In this document: positions 1 to 13,600 of the stretch, one piece after another
How the letters are laid out: every line of letters starts with the position of its first letter
Position numbering within the stretch: the first letter of the stretch is position 1
DNA from: Anopheles merus
Taxonomy: Eukaryota > Arthropoda > Insecta > Diptera > Culicidae
Assembly: GCF_017562075.2 (NCBI RefSeq)
Contig: NC_054082.1
Location: 21,956,927 to 22,020,926 of the forward strand
Length of the DNA: 64,000 nucleotides
Direction: 5' to 3'
Made by a program: the position numbers and the translations under genes
Notes under the pieces: generated by a model
Told to the model about the DNA's origin: nothing
What the model saw: the letters and a program-made list of their open reading frames with translations, nothing else
The model's database searches: none

Positions 1-2377
1 AGAAAATGGCATGGAGGAGGGAGGCAAAACAGAACGAAAACTATTATTAGTGGATTACAGTAGATCGTCGTCCTTGTGCAGCTCCGGATACCTTGCGGTG
101 GAACTGTAGCTGTGGTGGAGAGCATCGATAAGGGCGTAGTTATGATGGCCGAATTGACAGTGCCTGCAATGATTAGAATATTTGCCAACTAAGTGCGATT
201 TAAACCAGGAACCAAGTGCAGATCTCCACCTACCGTCCGTCCCACCGTGAATAGAACGATCGAAGTATCATGCTCCATCCGGGTCACCTGGGTCGAATTT
301 GGATTTTGGGTCGTAATCCTAATGACAGTTATCAGATAATGAATCGTAGATTACATCGAACGAGAGCCATCGATAGTGCTAGCGGCAATGGGTCGATTGT
401 TCTGGTGTGTCAGGGTTCGAGAGTTACTTTGAGAGCTGGTTGAGAGTGCGTCCCCGGGCGTCGATAGGAACAACGAGACTACGGCCGGACAGCCACCCCG
501 GATACGTTGTGCAATCAGATTGAACGAAATGTGGTGAAGGCTATTAAAATCGGAACTTGTGCAAAGTTAGCGGGGCAAACGGTGCGTGCACTAACGCAAG
601 ATGTATGTGCCTGTTCAGCCTGTCCCGTTTGTGCCGTCTGTGGCGACTGGACTCCCGACGTGGGATGAAATTGTATACAGTGTTTATGACTTTTTTTTGG
701 TTCACTTATCTACCAATTTAAGGATAATACTCGTTACGCTCCCGGGAAACGCCTTTGCGTAATCGGAGCATGTTTGGCAAACTTTTCCAAGAAGGTTGGG
801 CGTTTCGGAAGTTTCGGCAAATGGCAACGATCCACCAAAGTGTCACCGAAGCGTGTCGGGTGTATCGGTGGTACCCGATCGATGCCATCAATTTGGTTGC
901 GCTGAGAAACATCCAGCGGGCATGTCGAGATATTTCGTATTCCGGTGATTCCGGCGAAAACTCTCACCCTCGCCAATCAATCTTCCGAGTGTGCGGGCAC
1001 ACCGTCCCTTCTTCCTGCAGTCGTCTAATTGAAATCGCAAGAGACTACACTCCGTGTACTGGCGGTCCCAGCGATTCCCGGTGATGGGGGGCTGCCCGAG
1101 CTGTGTGAAGCCATTCCGAACTGGAGTGTGATCGAACGTTTAGGTTTAGGACGGCGGTTGGCAGCTTGGCACTGATTGGTGAACTCCCGGTTCGCCCCAT
1201 TTGTGAAGGCTACCGCATCTGTTTGCTTGCCTTGGGACGAAATTTTCTTTGCCCGTGGTTCTTTCCATGCTCCTTTCTTGACTATGTAGCACAGCTCGGT
1301 AGTTTTGTGTCGGAGAAATAGTGCTGGCACAAGTTTCGTTCAATTTCCCATCGTTTTCCTTTGCGTAGATAAAAGTTGGTTTATTGTCGCTTTCGCTTGA
1401 ATTGGTGATCGGGCTGCTTTTCACGAGAAACCCCATTTCTCAACAGAAAATGTGTGTTTTTTAGTGCAGTGATAAAAAGAGCGAAAGTACGAAGAGATCG
1501 AAATTGAAACTATCATTTTGCAGTAAATCGTCAACAGCCATCTTCTTAAAAGCAAATACACAGTAGCTGCTAAACACTTACACTCATTGGAAGGCCAGCA
1601 TGTACCAAGACGTGCTGATATCAAAAATATCAACACCAAAGATGTGCAAACATATTTTGAAAAGAAAGTTCGTTTGGTTCTTCGCAAAGCGACAGAGACA
1701 TACCGAGGATGTTATCTTGAATAAGTTTTGCTACACTCTTTGTAATGAGACAGTTTGTTGATTTTTTGTTTTCTTCTCTAGATCCCAATGTGTTTACTTG
1801 TTCGGTTTACTCTTGTTGCTCTGCAAGAAAGTGCTAGTGTTGATGGAAAATGCCATTTCAAGTATCCGTCCGAATTCGCTGCAATTGAAACATCGTGCAC
1901 AGTCCCATTGCTGTTAGACACACGCTCTGCACACGCGAGCGCATTGTACGCCGAAACTGTACGCGAAAACCCATCCCTCGCTCACTGACTTGTGACAAAA
2001 GCCGCCGTTTAGCTTCCGGTGCGGGTGGGTGAAAAAGTGCTTTCTCAGAAAAAAAAGTGGCACATCCATTTCCTCTGCCTCGCGAGTAAGGCGTGTGAGC
2101 GTTACGCAAACCTCTTCTGGGCGCGCGTGACACGAAGGTATCAGATACATTTCAATGGGGCATATCCGTTGGGTACGATGAGATGTGGGAGCGGGTAGGA
2201 TTCCAAGAGACATGCTCAGTCGTGCGACAAGAAGACGCGGCACGCACGAAGGACGCAAGGCGCGGGACACACTTTGCATCGTCGCTTATGGATGGTTTTG
2301 ATCACTTAAGCGATCCAACGCGCTTCCAACGACGGTTTTGGGTACTGCTCGGATGACGGCCCCATGAATACGACAGC

Positions 2378-2398
2378 GTCGTCGTCGTCGTCGTCGTC
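2378..2398. repeat. (GTC)7 trinucleotide repeat
   Basis: Seven perfect GTC units in the upstream non-coding region. Confidence 0.95.
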
Positions 2399-4732
2399 CT
2401 TTTCGATGACTGGAATGCATTTCGCCAAATAGCATCGCTTCGTTGTCGTTCTTCAGTGTGCGTCTTTTGAAAACTTCCCTCCGGCAGCAGAGTACACCAT
2501 ATCCGAGGGTTTTATTAGAGCGCCTGACTCACTATGGCTGGGTAGCATCGTACCATACTAGTTAGGAGAAGAGTGATTGTTTGCAAACCACCTCGTTGGG
2601 TTCCCTCCAGCCCCAGCCTACGCATCTTTGCGTTCGCCGTTGGCCAAAGTCGGACGAAATTCTTCTCATTCTTTTACCGGAGAATTTTTGCCCGCCCACC
2701 CCTGCTGGGAAGGATCTAGGCCACCGTTCTATGCTTGCCTGCTCGGAAATTGTGTCAACATATGTGTGTGTGTGTTTATGTGTGAAAGCGGTGAATTTGA
2801 TAAATATTTGATCCGAACCCGAGGCAAAGAAAGCAAAGGAAACACACACACAAATAAACACAGGAAACGGTTCACGCGACCAATCAGTCTACCCGCTCGG
2901 TATTTTCTGGGACACATTGGCGTGGTTCGAACCGTTTTGACGACCAGCTTTTACGCCCCCACGGGGGGTTGCTTGCTTAACTGCGCCCCCCACACAAAAA
3001 TAAGAAGGGCAACACGTACACCAATATGTGTCCGCCAGACGTGCTGCGGGTGTGTGCAAACGTATCCTTGTGGTTCCATTGCTAAACACCGAAACAGTTT
3101 GATGGCCTCGAACCGATCTATCGATCACGCGCTGTTCAATGCATTTCTGGATGCGGTTTCCGAGAGGATATTCTCCCTCCCGCTAAAGAGGAACCCACAG
3201 CAACGCATCGCTTTATTTCCGGCGACCACACATCGATTTGTGTGGTAGTGACAAAACAATTACCTGTGAGAACTAGTGTTTAGCTTCCGTTCGATAGACG
3301 CAAACCGTTCCCTGAATGCTGCTACCATCAGAAGATAAAGTTTCTAACCGACTGTTTGTGCTTTTCTTTCATTGCAGGTAAGCAAGTCGATTGCTGAGGT
3401 GTGGGAGACTTTCGGCGCCGTAAGTGTTTTTGTTGCAGTTTTAATGACATCAGTTTTCGACAAATGAAACACTGCGGCTTATCAAGGTTTAGACAAGAGG
3501 TGGTAATTTCTAGAAATCTGCATCTATAGCTGGTTAAGAAAAACTTTTCAGTCATCTCTGGAAACAGTTTATTAACGGCTAAGGTTTGTTTCGATGTAAC
3601 ATTACTACTAACTACAGCTAGCTTCTACTTCACACAAATCCTTGTCTTACCGTTGTCTCGGGCATCGTTTCTTGAACCATTGTGATGCAATATAGCAAAA
3701 TTTGATAACATAAACGAGCAACAAAGTACTTTATTATTACACAAATATACAGTTAAGGAACGTCTTGAGACGAAGGAAACATATTTTCATTTATCATGCC
3801 TTGTAAGATGTTTTCATCGGTCAATGGAAATCTTCTATATGTTTTTTTTTCGATTTTAAACATCAAAATGGGTTCCTGGTTCAACATTTTAGGTTTGCAA
3901 TTTGCACAAAAACAATTTGAATTCTGAGATTCAAAATGGTCATAAATAAAGAGCCCAATCAAAAATTTCAAAAGAAACTTCCTATCCGCATGCTGTATGC
4001 ATGATCACTACAATCAACATTTAGTTGTTTGCCTTGCAGGGGTTTTTTTCTATACGCCGTGCCGGACCAAAACTGGGCTGACATTTCTTTCCCCCAATAC
4101 TGTTTGCTTTATGCACAACCGAACTCGATTCTTTCCGGTGTTAATGAACAGATTGGCCCGTGGTGAACGTGCCGCACGCAAAACAGGCGCACATTGCAGC
4201 GTAAAATAATTGCATCACCGGGGTGCAATCGAGAAGCAATCACTGAAGCATGTGCCTACACAAACGGAAATGTTTCCCGATCACTCTACTTGTACCGGAA
4301 GCGACAGAGGGTCCTGCGTGAGAGCTGCGAGGAGCGCAACGTCTCCCCTGCACTTGTTGTGCATAATGATTGACCAATGTGTCGCACTTCCGGAAGCAGA
4401 GATGCGCCAAGGCGGCGGTACCGTTTTGCGACCGTGTTTGCCATGTGCCGCTCTGTTTATGTACAACCGAAACGGTGCCGGTGTGTGATGTTTTCCGTAC
4501 TGAAAGTAGCAGTGACGGTGGCAGGAAAAAAGGGCAGGAAAACATGCAACAATAAAATCAACGGTTGCTTGTGCATCCTTTTACCGGCACCTCGTACCTC
4601 GATAGGCCCGTGTCAGGTACGTCACGTAGCGCCACGATAGCTGTCGTTTTAATTTGCTTCTCAACAAAGGCACATCCTCGCCGGCTCGACCCGCATCCTG
4701 GTGGCTCAACAAAGGTGCATCGAGGATGGGTG

Positions 4733-4766
<34 letters not shown>

Positions 4767-6169
4767 CGGCACAAACAAAAACCGAACGGCACTGAAGGTG
4801 CGCCACGAATCGATGGCGTTTCTTCGGACGTTGCCACTGAGTAGCGTCGCTACGGTCGGTCAGAGTAAAAAGTACTCAATTTCGTAGAGAAAGCAGCAGC
4901 AACGGTGTGTGCCGCACGAACCGATCAAATGGCCAATTTTGAAAAGTGAATTATTTCAAGCCACCGGCTCATCGGTCTCATCATGCTCCCCGAGCGTGCT
5001 GTTGGTAGAGGGTGGCATGAGGCAACCAGAACCAGAGGATGGCAGTGCAATGACAAAGTCCAAGGCATTGGTGTTGCGAATGCGCTCGTGCGAGTGACAG
5101 ATTGCATCCTCCCGCACCGTCCGTTTCCATTCCGTTTCGTTCGTCGTCGTTCGCAAGATGTTCGTTTGCAGCAAGGGTCGTGTAGGGGTTGCGGTTCATC
5201 CAATGGCTTATGGCTGTTTACAAAACATTTCACTCGAAACTTCACACGTAATCACGGTGCGCAGCAAAGCGACCATTCGGATGCGGGCGAATCGTTTGTG
5301 AATGATTTATCTTAAGCATAAATATAAATTAATTCATTTCCATTCATATTCATACCGCCTTTACAATCCTACCAGCGATTGGGTTGAAAGAGGAACTCCT
5401 GCTCTCTAGTATTTCTCTCTTTCTACCTGGAAGCGTCTCTCCTTCGACAAACTGGACGCATGTTCAGGACGTAGCGATGCAAACCGTTTTGAATAAGGAG
5501 CTGTCATGCGTTTTTAATTGGCCTGGGATAAGCAGTTTTGCATTATAAAATATTGATGCACTAATTTGTGTTGAACATTAGTTCAAACGATATTCATTGA
5601 AATGTTTAAGAAACTACTACACGACGAGTGACGTTAATGTGTTAGTGGAAGAATTTCTTTCCACATAAATTACCGCCACGAAGTGTACCCGCGTTTGCTT
5701 CCGTGCCGCTGTCAACTGGTGCAGAATAAGCACGCAACCACGCAAAATGGCGCATCTTGACGGGCGCATTACACAGCGAGTGAACTGACGGCGTGTCGGG
5801 ACAATGTTTTAATTAATACTCATTTACATACTGGTCCGCGGGTTGCAAACCAATGTGAGATGATTGTCTCGCAACCGTACGGTGGTAGCCTTTCCCCGGG
5901 AGCAACCGGTGGTTAAGTGCAACCAGCGATCGAACGTCGGATGCAGATCGGTGGCGAAAGAAAACAATTCACCATCGGCCCTCCCAAGGAAGACGTCTAT
6001 AAGCGGAAGAAGGAGACAAAAGAGAAGAATAAAACACAGCCCCGAACAACGAAACCAGATGCCCTTGTGAGTGTGTAGCCCTGCTGCCGTGCTGCGAGAG
6101 CTGCCCATTTCCTAGCACCATAGCAACGCCAAAAGAATGGAGCAAGAAAAATCGCTGCATAATGCTGCG

Positions 6170-6189
6170 CACACACACACACACACACA
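6170..6189. repeat. (CA)10 microsatellite
   Basis: Perfect CA repeat, followed by a TACACAC interruption. Confidence 0.95.
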
Positions 6190-7763
6190 TACACACGTCC
6201 GTACTCCCAGGCGCACGGTTCAACGAGCAATTAGCCAGTGGTAAATGATAGTCCATTATCGTTTCACGTGCCCTCGGTCATTTCGGGGCGCAAGGGACAC
6301 CCGAACCGGTATGATGCGGTTTTGATGGTCGATCGAATCGTGTCGAACGGAACCGATAGACGTGCCGGCAAAGAGGTGATGAAGTGGACGATAAAAGTGC
6401 ACGCTAGAAACAGCGGCACCGGTTGGCTTGGGGACAGTGCCAGCCTACGTTGCGGGTGTGCAAGAAACTCGGAGTTCAAAAGGGCAGCCAACTGAGGCTA
6501 CTCTTTTCGGGGCGTAAATGCTTGTTGATGGAATGGATACTTTGCGGTCAAGCACCCATTTGACGTCCCGGGCAGGCAGGGAAACGGCAGTGATGAGGAG
6601 AAGAAAATCTAGTGAAAAGTCATCGATGTCAGCTAATAGGACCAATTTTGGGCACTACCCTTCGTGGTAGCGTTCTTGCATCATGGGTTTCGCAAATGCT
6701 TGTGTCGATTGCGATGAGTATCATGTCGCAGGGGCTGATAATGATAATGAGCACCTTCATCCACACATACACACACATACACATGGGGTATTTTGGGTGT
6801 AAGAAGAAGCCGTGTTCCACTGAGAGAGGTTTTATCGTTTCACTCAATCGCTGCTCAACTGTCTAAACCCACACGCGCACTCACACACGTGACAGGTGTA
6901 ACAGGATACGCAATGCTGGTTGTTTCGCAAGCACTTTCTTGGCATCGTGATGAACCGTGGCGTACTGTGACACTCTGCCAGTAATGGCATCACCGCATGT
7001 TTCACTTACCCGTCCCGGGGCGGGTTTTCTTGACGGCTTAGGATCAAATTCACCTCGGCAGCAGCAGCGACTGAAAGTGAAGGTTCCTACTGCTTCTGCC
7101 GAATCGTGCCGTAACGGGACGTGAAGCGCTTGTCACAAGGACATCGTGTAAGAGTGTCACTTATGAATTAATTTACTACCAACCCGTGTGGCAACGAGGA
7201 GCGGGTGCGGGAAAGCTCCAGCCTGGAGTGGATATCAGCTTAAAGAGCAAAATTTCAGCTGCCTATGATGGCGAATGTGTAGTGGTGGGTGCGCTCATCT
7301 TGCTACCAACGCGTAACGAGAAGATATGTAAACAGCGCGCTCTGGCTTACGGTAAAACATAAGCTGACATTTCTCATCGTTGAGCAAGCATAGCAAGCAG
7401 TTTGGGAGGGAAATGGGATGAGCTTGCTGGTAGGGGGGATAAAGCATACACGCCCAGCCACCTTCAACCGTTTCGGTAAGCTTTTTGACGTTGATCTGTG
7501 AGTGTATTTGTGTCAGTGTGTGTACATTGGTGATTAGAGAATGTTTCAAGCTTCGGCTCCTCGAAACTCAATGTAATCGTCAATATACAACAATCTGGCG
7601 TTTGGGAGGTAATGCATATTTAAACACATATCCATTGTTTTTCACGTTGTCCCGTTTGCCGCGTTTGTTGTTATTGTTGTCGGGATGAGTGGCGTCAAAT
7701 TGGACGATTTAAAATATCAAACATGATTGCGTTACGCCTTAATCGTGTACGCGTACAGGGGTT

Positions 7764-7781
7764 GGGGGGGGGGGGGGGGGG
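7764..7781. repeat. 18-base G run
   Basis: Uninterrupted G homopolymer. Its length may be unreliable in sequencing. Confidence 0.95.
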
Positions 7782-9478
7782 ATTGATATCCAACACTTTG
7801 TCGCGCATCGTGAGCCCAGATTTTTGCGCATTATTTGCCGAGGCATTGGCATTGGTTGCTGGTGGAAATTTGATACAAAATACTACCAATTATTCGTTAA
7901 AACAGGGTAAATTTATTTGAAACGAAACTCTGTCAAACAGCATCATTTTCCGGGAGTTAAAACCCTACGAAAAATTCCCAAACAAAAAGACCTCCATTTG
8001 CAAATGTTGCCAAGAAATGTAATGCAGTCTTCTTTAAATTGGAAACGATAACTCCATCCCAATGCTCATTGTGCGTAAATATGGACAATATTTTTCCACA
8101 AAACCTGAGGATTCTGAGCCGTCGTCACAGCGCGCTTTGCTGTTGATTGTCGTCGCAGGGCGCCGCATGCAGGGTTTACGTTCGACGAAGGTTGCCTACT
8201 AGCGACATAAGAATCTCTCCTAGATAAAAGTTTATAAACCAAAACAAACACCAGTTAAGACCGGGCGACCGAAGGTTCCCATTCGAGGCGAGCGGGTAAA
8301 TACAAATAATAGAAAAAAAATGCGCCGCCAGTCTGTAAGCTGACGTAGGGACTGCCATGTGGAACCAAAAAACAAAAAAAACTCCCCCAAAATAGATTGT
8401 GTGAAGCGGCCGCGCGCCCCTGCACTGCTACATCAAAGAGATTTGTGGGAGATTATTCGGTATTTGCTTTCTTATGCGATGCCGCCTGAGTAGTGTACGC
8501 ACCGGGAGCACGCTTTCGTTTAAAGTATTTGAATAGTATTTTGTACCGTTGCGTCAGGCTCAAACGGTGCTGTTGTTTCTAGGAGCGTGGAAAATATTGC
8601 TGAGGATATTTCGTTACACTTCTTCTTTATAAGGCGGATTACGGTCGGCTAGAGTTGGGCTTAACCGGTTGACAATGGAGGGAGAAAGAATATATCTGAA
8701 ACAAAACGAAACAGTAAAGGATTTTGATGTTTAATCTAGGCGTGTGCGTTACCTACAGTGGGTCGTTTTGCGAGCGCCTGAATGTATGCAATATAGACAT
8801 TTGAAATATTTTTCCTTTTAAGAGAAAAGTGCACATGTTGTAAAATGTTATTCTTGTATGTCCTTTTCATAGTTTTTGTTCAAAATATATTTGAATCGTG
8901 CTTTCGTAAATTGAAAGCTAATTTGCTAAAAACATAATTCGCTAAGGAACGCAAGGATGCATGCCTAAACAAGATGTTCGTTTAGAGGTAAAAGAAACCC
9001 TTTAGCGTCACAACATTTAAGTTATTAAGTTACAAAATATCAATGCGAGAGACAAATAGTAAAACAAAATCCATTCCGAAGTAAACAATACACAACTCTT
9101 GAATGAAATGATCGTGTAGCGAATACTCGCTTTATATGCCCTCGTGCATGCAATCCTTCCTTCACGTAGGACTTGTTTTCCGTTTGATTTGATTTGATAA
9201 TCGAATGACCAAACTTTCCCTCGGCGGAGTAAAAGTTGTGAAGTTTTTGCCCATCATTTGATACATTTTATTTGACTGTTTGTTTGCTCGTGTAGTTTGC
9301 TGTTTGCCGACCGTTAGTGTGTTTATCGGGTTTGGTGAAAATTGAAACACCGCCGGCAGTTTCCGACCAGCAGTGGCAATGTTTCCCCTCGTACCGCGCC
9401 CGATAGGCTCGGACCATTCCCTTGCAAGCTGCTGGTGTGTAAAATTGCAACAATCTAGAACTACGCGCCAGCGTTGAG

Positions 9479-9568
9479 ATGAAAACTTCTCAACGACACT
9501 CAGGTCACATGGGCGGGCATTTCTTTATCTTTCTCCTTTCACTTCTTACAGCCCAGGGCCAAATATTG
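9479..9568 (+). CDS. Candidate first coding exon of LpR (signal peptide)
   Basis: An ATG opens a 30-codon segment with a strongly hydrophobic core (HFFIFLLSLLTAQGQ, residues 14-28) and a plausible cleavage site after AQG. It is followed at once by a good donor (ATTG|gtaagg). This is what the missing signal-peptide exon of LpR should look like, 5.6 kb upstream of LDLa1. Against it: the exon ends in phase 0, whereas the LDLa1 exon needs a phase-1 partner if its first acceptor AG (15133-15134) is used. The frame works only with the second AG (15135-15136). The hydrophobic codons also form a pyrimidine tract ending in TTACAG, so the segment may instead be an intronic acceptor-like tract that happens to translate well. 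An ATG at 9509 in the same frame is an alternative start. Confidence 0.32.
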
Positions 9569-10626
9569 GTAAGGATTAGGAAAGGAAAGCAAAAGGGAAT
9601 CGTATCTGTGAAGTGGCACAAAATTGATTCTTTCGTATACGGAAGCCGAAGACGGGATGTCCGTTTTGCTTCCCATTTGCCGACTGGGATGATGGTGAAA
9701 GGTGGCGAAGTCCTCGCATCCGAAGCCTACGGCGAACTGCCCTCTGTTGTGCCCCCTACTCCCAAAAGCGTTAGCACTCGAGTGAAGTTTGCCGTACCGT
9801 TTTGGAAAAGCGTCAAAATGAAACCAATAAACGAATTTTCCTCTCACACGCTGGAATAGTGAACCAGTTTCGGGGAGGAATTCTTTTCGCAAGACATCCG
9901 GTTCCTTTGGGTCATAGGTGATTGTGTTTTGGGCTTTATTTTTTGTTATACCACACGAACATTCGCGCCTTTTATTCTCGGCCTGTTCCAGCACTCAACA
10001 GGCCTATTCTCGGGCACTCAACAGGCCTATTCAGGCTTTATTCTCGGCCTAATTCCACTGGGTGTGCGTAAAGTTGGCGAAGAACTTCAAAATGCTATCA
10101 TTGAAAGCGCTCGCGCTGTAAAATACTCCCCCCACAGTGTCATTGCTGGTCGTCGTTGGTACCGGTACGTGACTGGCATCAGAATAGAATCTAATGATTT
10201 TATTATTGTGCCGTTCGCTCAGTGAGCTCGTGCAGGTCTAACTGCATCCCGAGGGGGCGGCTACGACCATTCCTGGTCCCTCTCTCAAAGGTACACCACA
10301 ACAATAGGAAAATTCTAGCACAAAAACAGAACGCAGCGCTTCTTCGACAAGCGCATTACAACATACCTAAGTGAAGCTTTTGGAGCTGCTGGGAGCTGGG
10401 TCGGGTGTAAGATGGCGTGCGTTGTAAGTAATTCACAGAGCAGAGCGAACGCTCTCAACCCGAAGGACCCTTGCCCACCACAAAACGGAGATGAGGTGCC
10501 ATCAACGTCCCCTAACAGGGTTATTCAGTTTTCTGTCGCAACGAAACTGTTAGCACAAATTTGTCGCACATGATGGAAAGGGAGGAGGAAAGGGGCACAA
10601 CATTCCTTCCCAGCGAGCCAGCAACC

Positions 10627-10658
<32 letters not shown>

Positions 10659-13600
10659 ACAGCGAGCGCAATGTAGAAGCAAGTGCCATCGAAAGGTGTT
10701 ACGTTTCGGTTTTATTATATCGTCCGTTGCGGTACGGTCTTCCCGACACTTGTGCCAGCTCCGCACTACACGGCTTGAAGGTCAGGATGTGTTGAAGGGT
10801 TAATTTAAACTTGTTTTGTGACCTCTTCGCAACGCTCAGCCTTGTTCGCAACGGTGCCCGTCGGGGCGTTTATGCAATCGTCGTAACGAAATTATAGCAC
10901 AATCGACAAACCAACAGCACTGCGCCCGAGCGTACCTGCTAGGGTGGTGCTTTACCGACGCAGGCCCAAGAATGTCATTTTAAATAAAGCTCTTCTTAAA
11001 CATACAGCTAAAAATCATTAGGCGCCTCCATCAGTACGTGCGTACTGTTCCCTCGCGAAGTACCACCGAGCTTCATTTACACCCGGAGATTCTCGGAAGC
11101 TTGAACATTTCTTCCCCAAACTTGTCAGCTCCGGTCTCATAGCTTTCCAAGAGGTTGATGATAAACAGGCTGCCCCGGATAAACATGGCAGCGGGTAGCA
11201 AACGGGAAGGCTTACCGGTGAGGAGCACAATTTACGGTGAAGTTTTAATCCCGCTGACATCTTGAAAATAAGTATTTAATAATGCAACCAGCACCAGCAG
11301 CACCAGAACACGGCCGATGTGTATCCTTCGTATTCGTGGAACCACGTGACGGTGGGACTTAATGTTGCTAAACCACGTGGAAAGGTGGTATGTGTGATGC
11401 CACTGGAAGGTACGCTTTAAGCTCAGTGACGGCTAGATGTGGGACGAGCAAACCAGAAAGAAAAAGAAAGAGAAAAACTCTCAGGCAGATGAATGTGAAT
11501 GGCTGTCGCTTGAGAGGTTGTGTTTTTGTGAAAGAAAAGTAAGGTTGTGATGGGAAAACTAGATTTTGATACGTACTCGTGAGTGACCGTGAGGAATGAC
11601 TTATAAGGAATTTACCTTAGTTTTTCGAACAAGGAACAAAGCGTGTACGTGAATGGTTTATTCGCTGATTGTGGACAAAACCGTAACAGAAGGACCGACA
11701 ACGAGTCATTATGTATGAAATCGTAAAATTTTTTGAGTAATAGATGTAGCAATCTTTTTGGGCACTCTTATCTTCTCGGTAGGTTATTCCCCTCGTGCAA
11801 CGTAAGAGGCCCAGCGATAACGAGGTTGCAGTATGTTTAGCAATTCATAATCTAGCACTGGCAGCTCTCCTTCAAACAAATTTTATTGCTAAATATAGAT
11901 ACAGAGCTGCTCTAGCTTTGTGCAACATTTCATCAAAGCCAAGCCGAGGTCAAACAATGCTATTTCACGCAAAACAAACTGTGGTTTTCTGCGGTACGAT
12001 GTGACTGTGTGTGTGAATGTATCATCGACCCTTGTTATCTTTAGCGGCACTGGATGCGGGCTCGTGGCATGGCATAAAATCAAAGTTTGTTTTTATTAGC
12101 TTCTCGACTGACAGGCTTGCCAAACAAAAGCCAACCATTAGCCGGGAGACGAGATGCACCCTCTGCGATGCACCGTCCTGATCGGTACCGCACGCCAGCG
12201 GTCCGATTAGGAAATCACGAAACCTGTTAGCAACCGTCCCAAATATCTGCCCCCGAAAACCAATTTGTAGCAGATTTATGTGGAAACCCAACTGACAGTG
12301 CGCCTACGTGGCCTGCCTCCTGGCCGCCCGTGAAACCTAAGACGGTCGAACCCGCATCCCGCCCAACGGTAGCAGTGTGGTGCGTGCAAAGCATCGGGCA
12401 CTCAATTCAATGCTTCGCCCTGCCAAAGCCGACCGGAAGCCAGCGGAAATGCAATCAATCATAACCCCAAACACAGTGGCGCACGGTTCGCTTTTGTTGT
12501 CTGGCCAACGGCAATTGGCAATCTTTCTTCGTCTTCGTGCTTTCTTTTTTCTTTCTTTCAATACAATACACCAATGGTGGTTGTGGCCGTTTCAGTGTAC
12601 CTTGCCAGTGCTGGACATAGGCAGGGCTAGCGGGCGAAAGAATGCTTGATTATTACGAACACATGATGTGGCCGCCCTGAATCGGGCGGCAAGTCTGATT
12701 GGGCCAACGTTCGTGTCTTGGGCGCAGCACGTTCTGCAACCGGAGCGCGACGACTCATCGACCCAACCGAAAGACCATCGGAATGATAACCTCCGGCAGA
12801 GATACGGTTAAGGGAGTGGTAGTTTATCTGTGCGGTGGCACACGGGGAACACAGAACAGTTCTAGAAATCTCGGACACTGCTGTACTCTGCTCAGTTTGT
12901 TGCAAGGATCCACGATGGTTTCGTATCTGAATCAGCACCGATGGAAATGTAGTTATGGAAAAGATGCTATTGACAATGGTGCATATTATGAGATGCCTTG
13001 CTTTTTTCTCTATCCGTACGATATAGTTGTTTTTGTGGGTTATTTTTTACTGATGGTTAGCGCCAATCAACGTTTTCGTGAGCTGAAGACGTATTGTAGT
13101 GTGGTTTAACAATAAATTTAGTTGATAAAATTGAACAGAGAAGGTTTTAATTTATTTTTTATTACATTTAATACAATTTGTATACTCAATTGTAAATGTA
13201 TAAATGAACTTTGAAGTGTTTCAACATGAAATATGGATATGTTAAATTTTTTTCCCAACTTCAATTGTTCGAATAATGATTTTAAAACAAAAGACTTTAA
13301 TTTGTGTAATAGCCTTGCAAGCTATCACATTATGTATCCTATTTTCCCCAAAAATTAATTGGCTCTCTACACTCTCTCTCCCTCTCTGACACACAATGCT
13401 TATTATATTATCATAAATTTTAATCAAAATTCTCACACTCCTCGTACGCTCGTACGCCCCGATATGATATACCAACTAAGGGGCAATGTGTAAAAAAAAT
13501 GCAACACCACAACATATAACGTTCGCGGGCTAGCGATACAACGTGCGCTGGCTTTCGGGGCCGGGCTCGTGTAACTTGTGGCCAGAGGAACAGTACAGTT

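Larger units (their letters stand above)
1..9478. other. Upstream non-coding region
   Basis: No recognisable gene on either strand. The open frames here are short and lack coding-like codon use. It contains a (GTC)7 run at 2378-2398, a (CA)10 run at 6170-6189, an 18-base G run at 7764-7781 and an AT-rich stretch at about 8770-9120. It may hold the LpR promoter, 5' UTR exons or intron 1, but nothing in the sequence lets me place them. Confidence 0.5.

Noticed and set aside
1788..1988. Frame after a good pyrimidine tract (TTCTTCTCTAG) considered as an LpR leader exon
   Set aside because: Only weakly hydrophobic, with no donor of the right phase.
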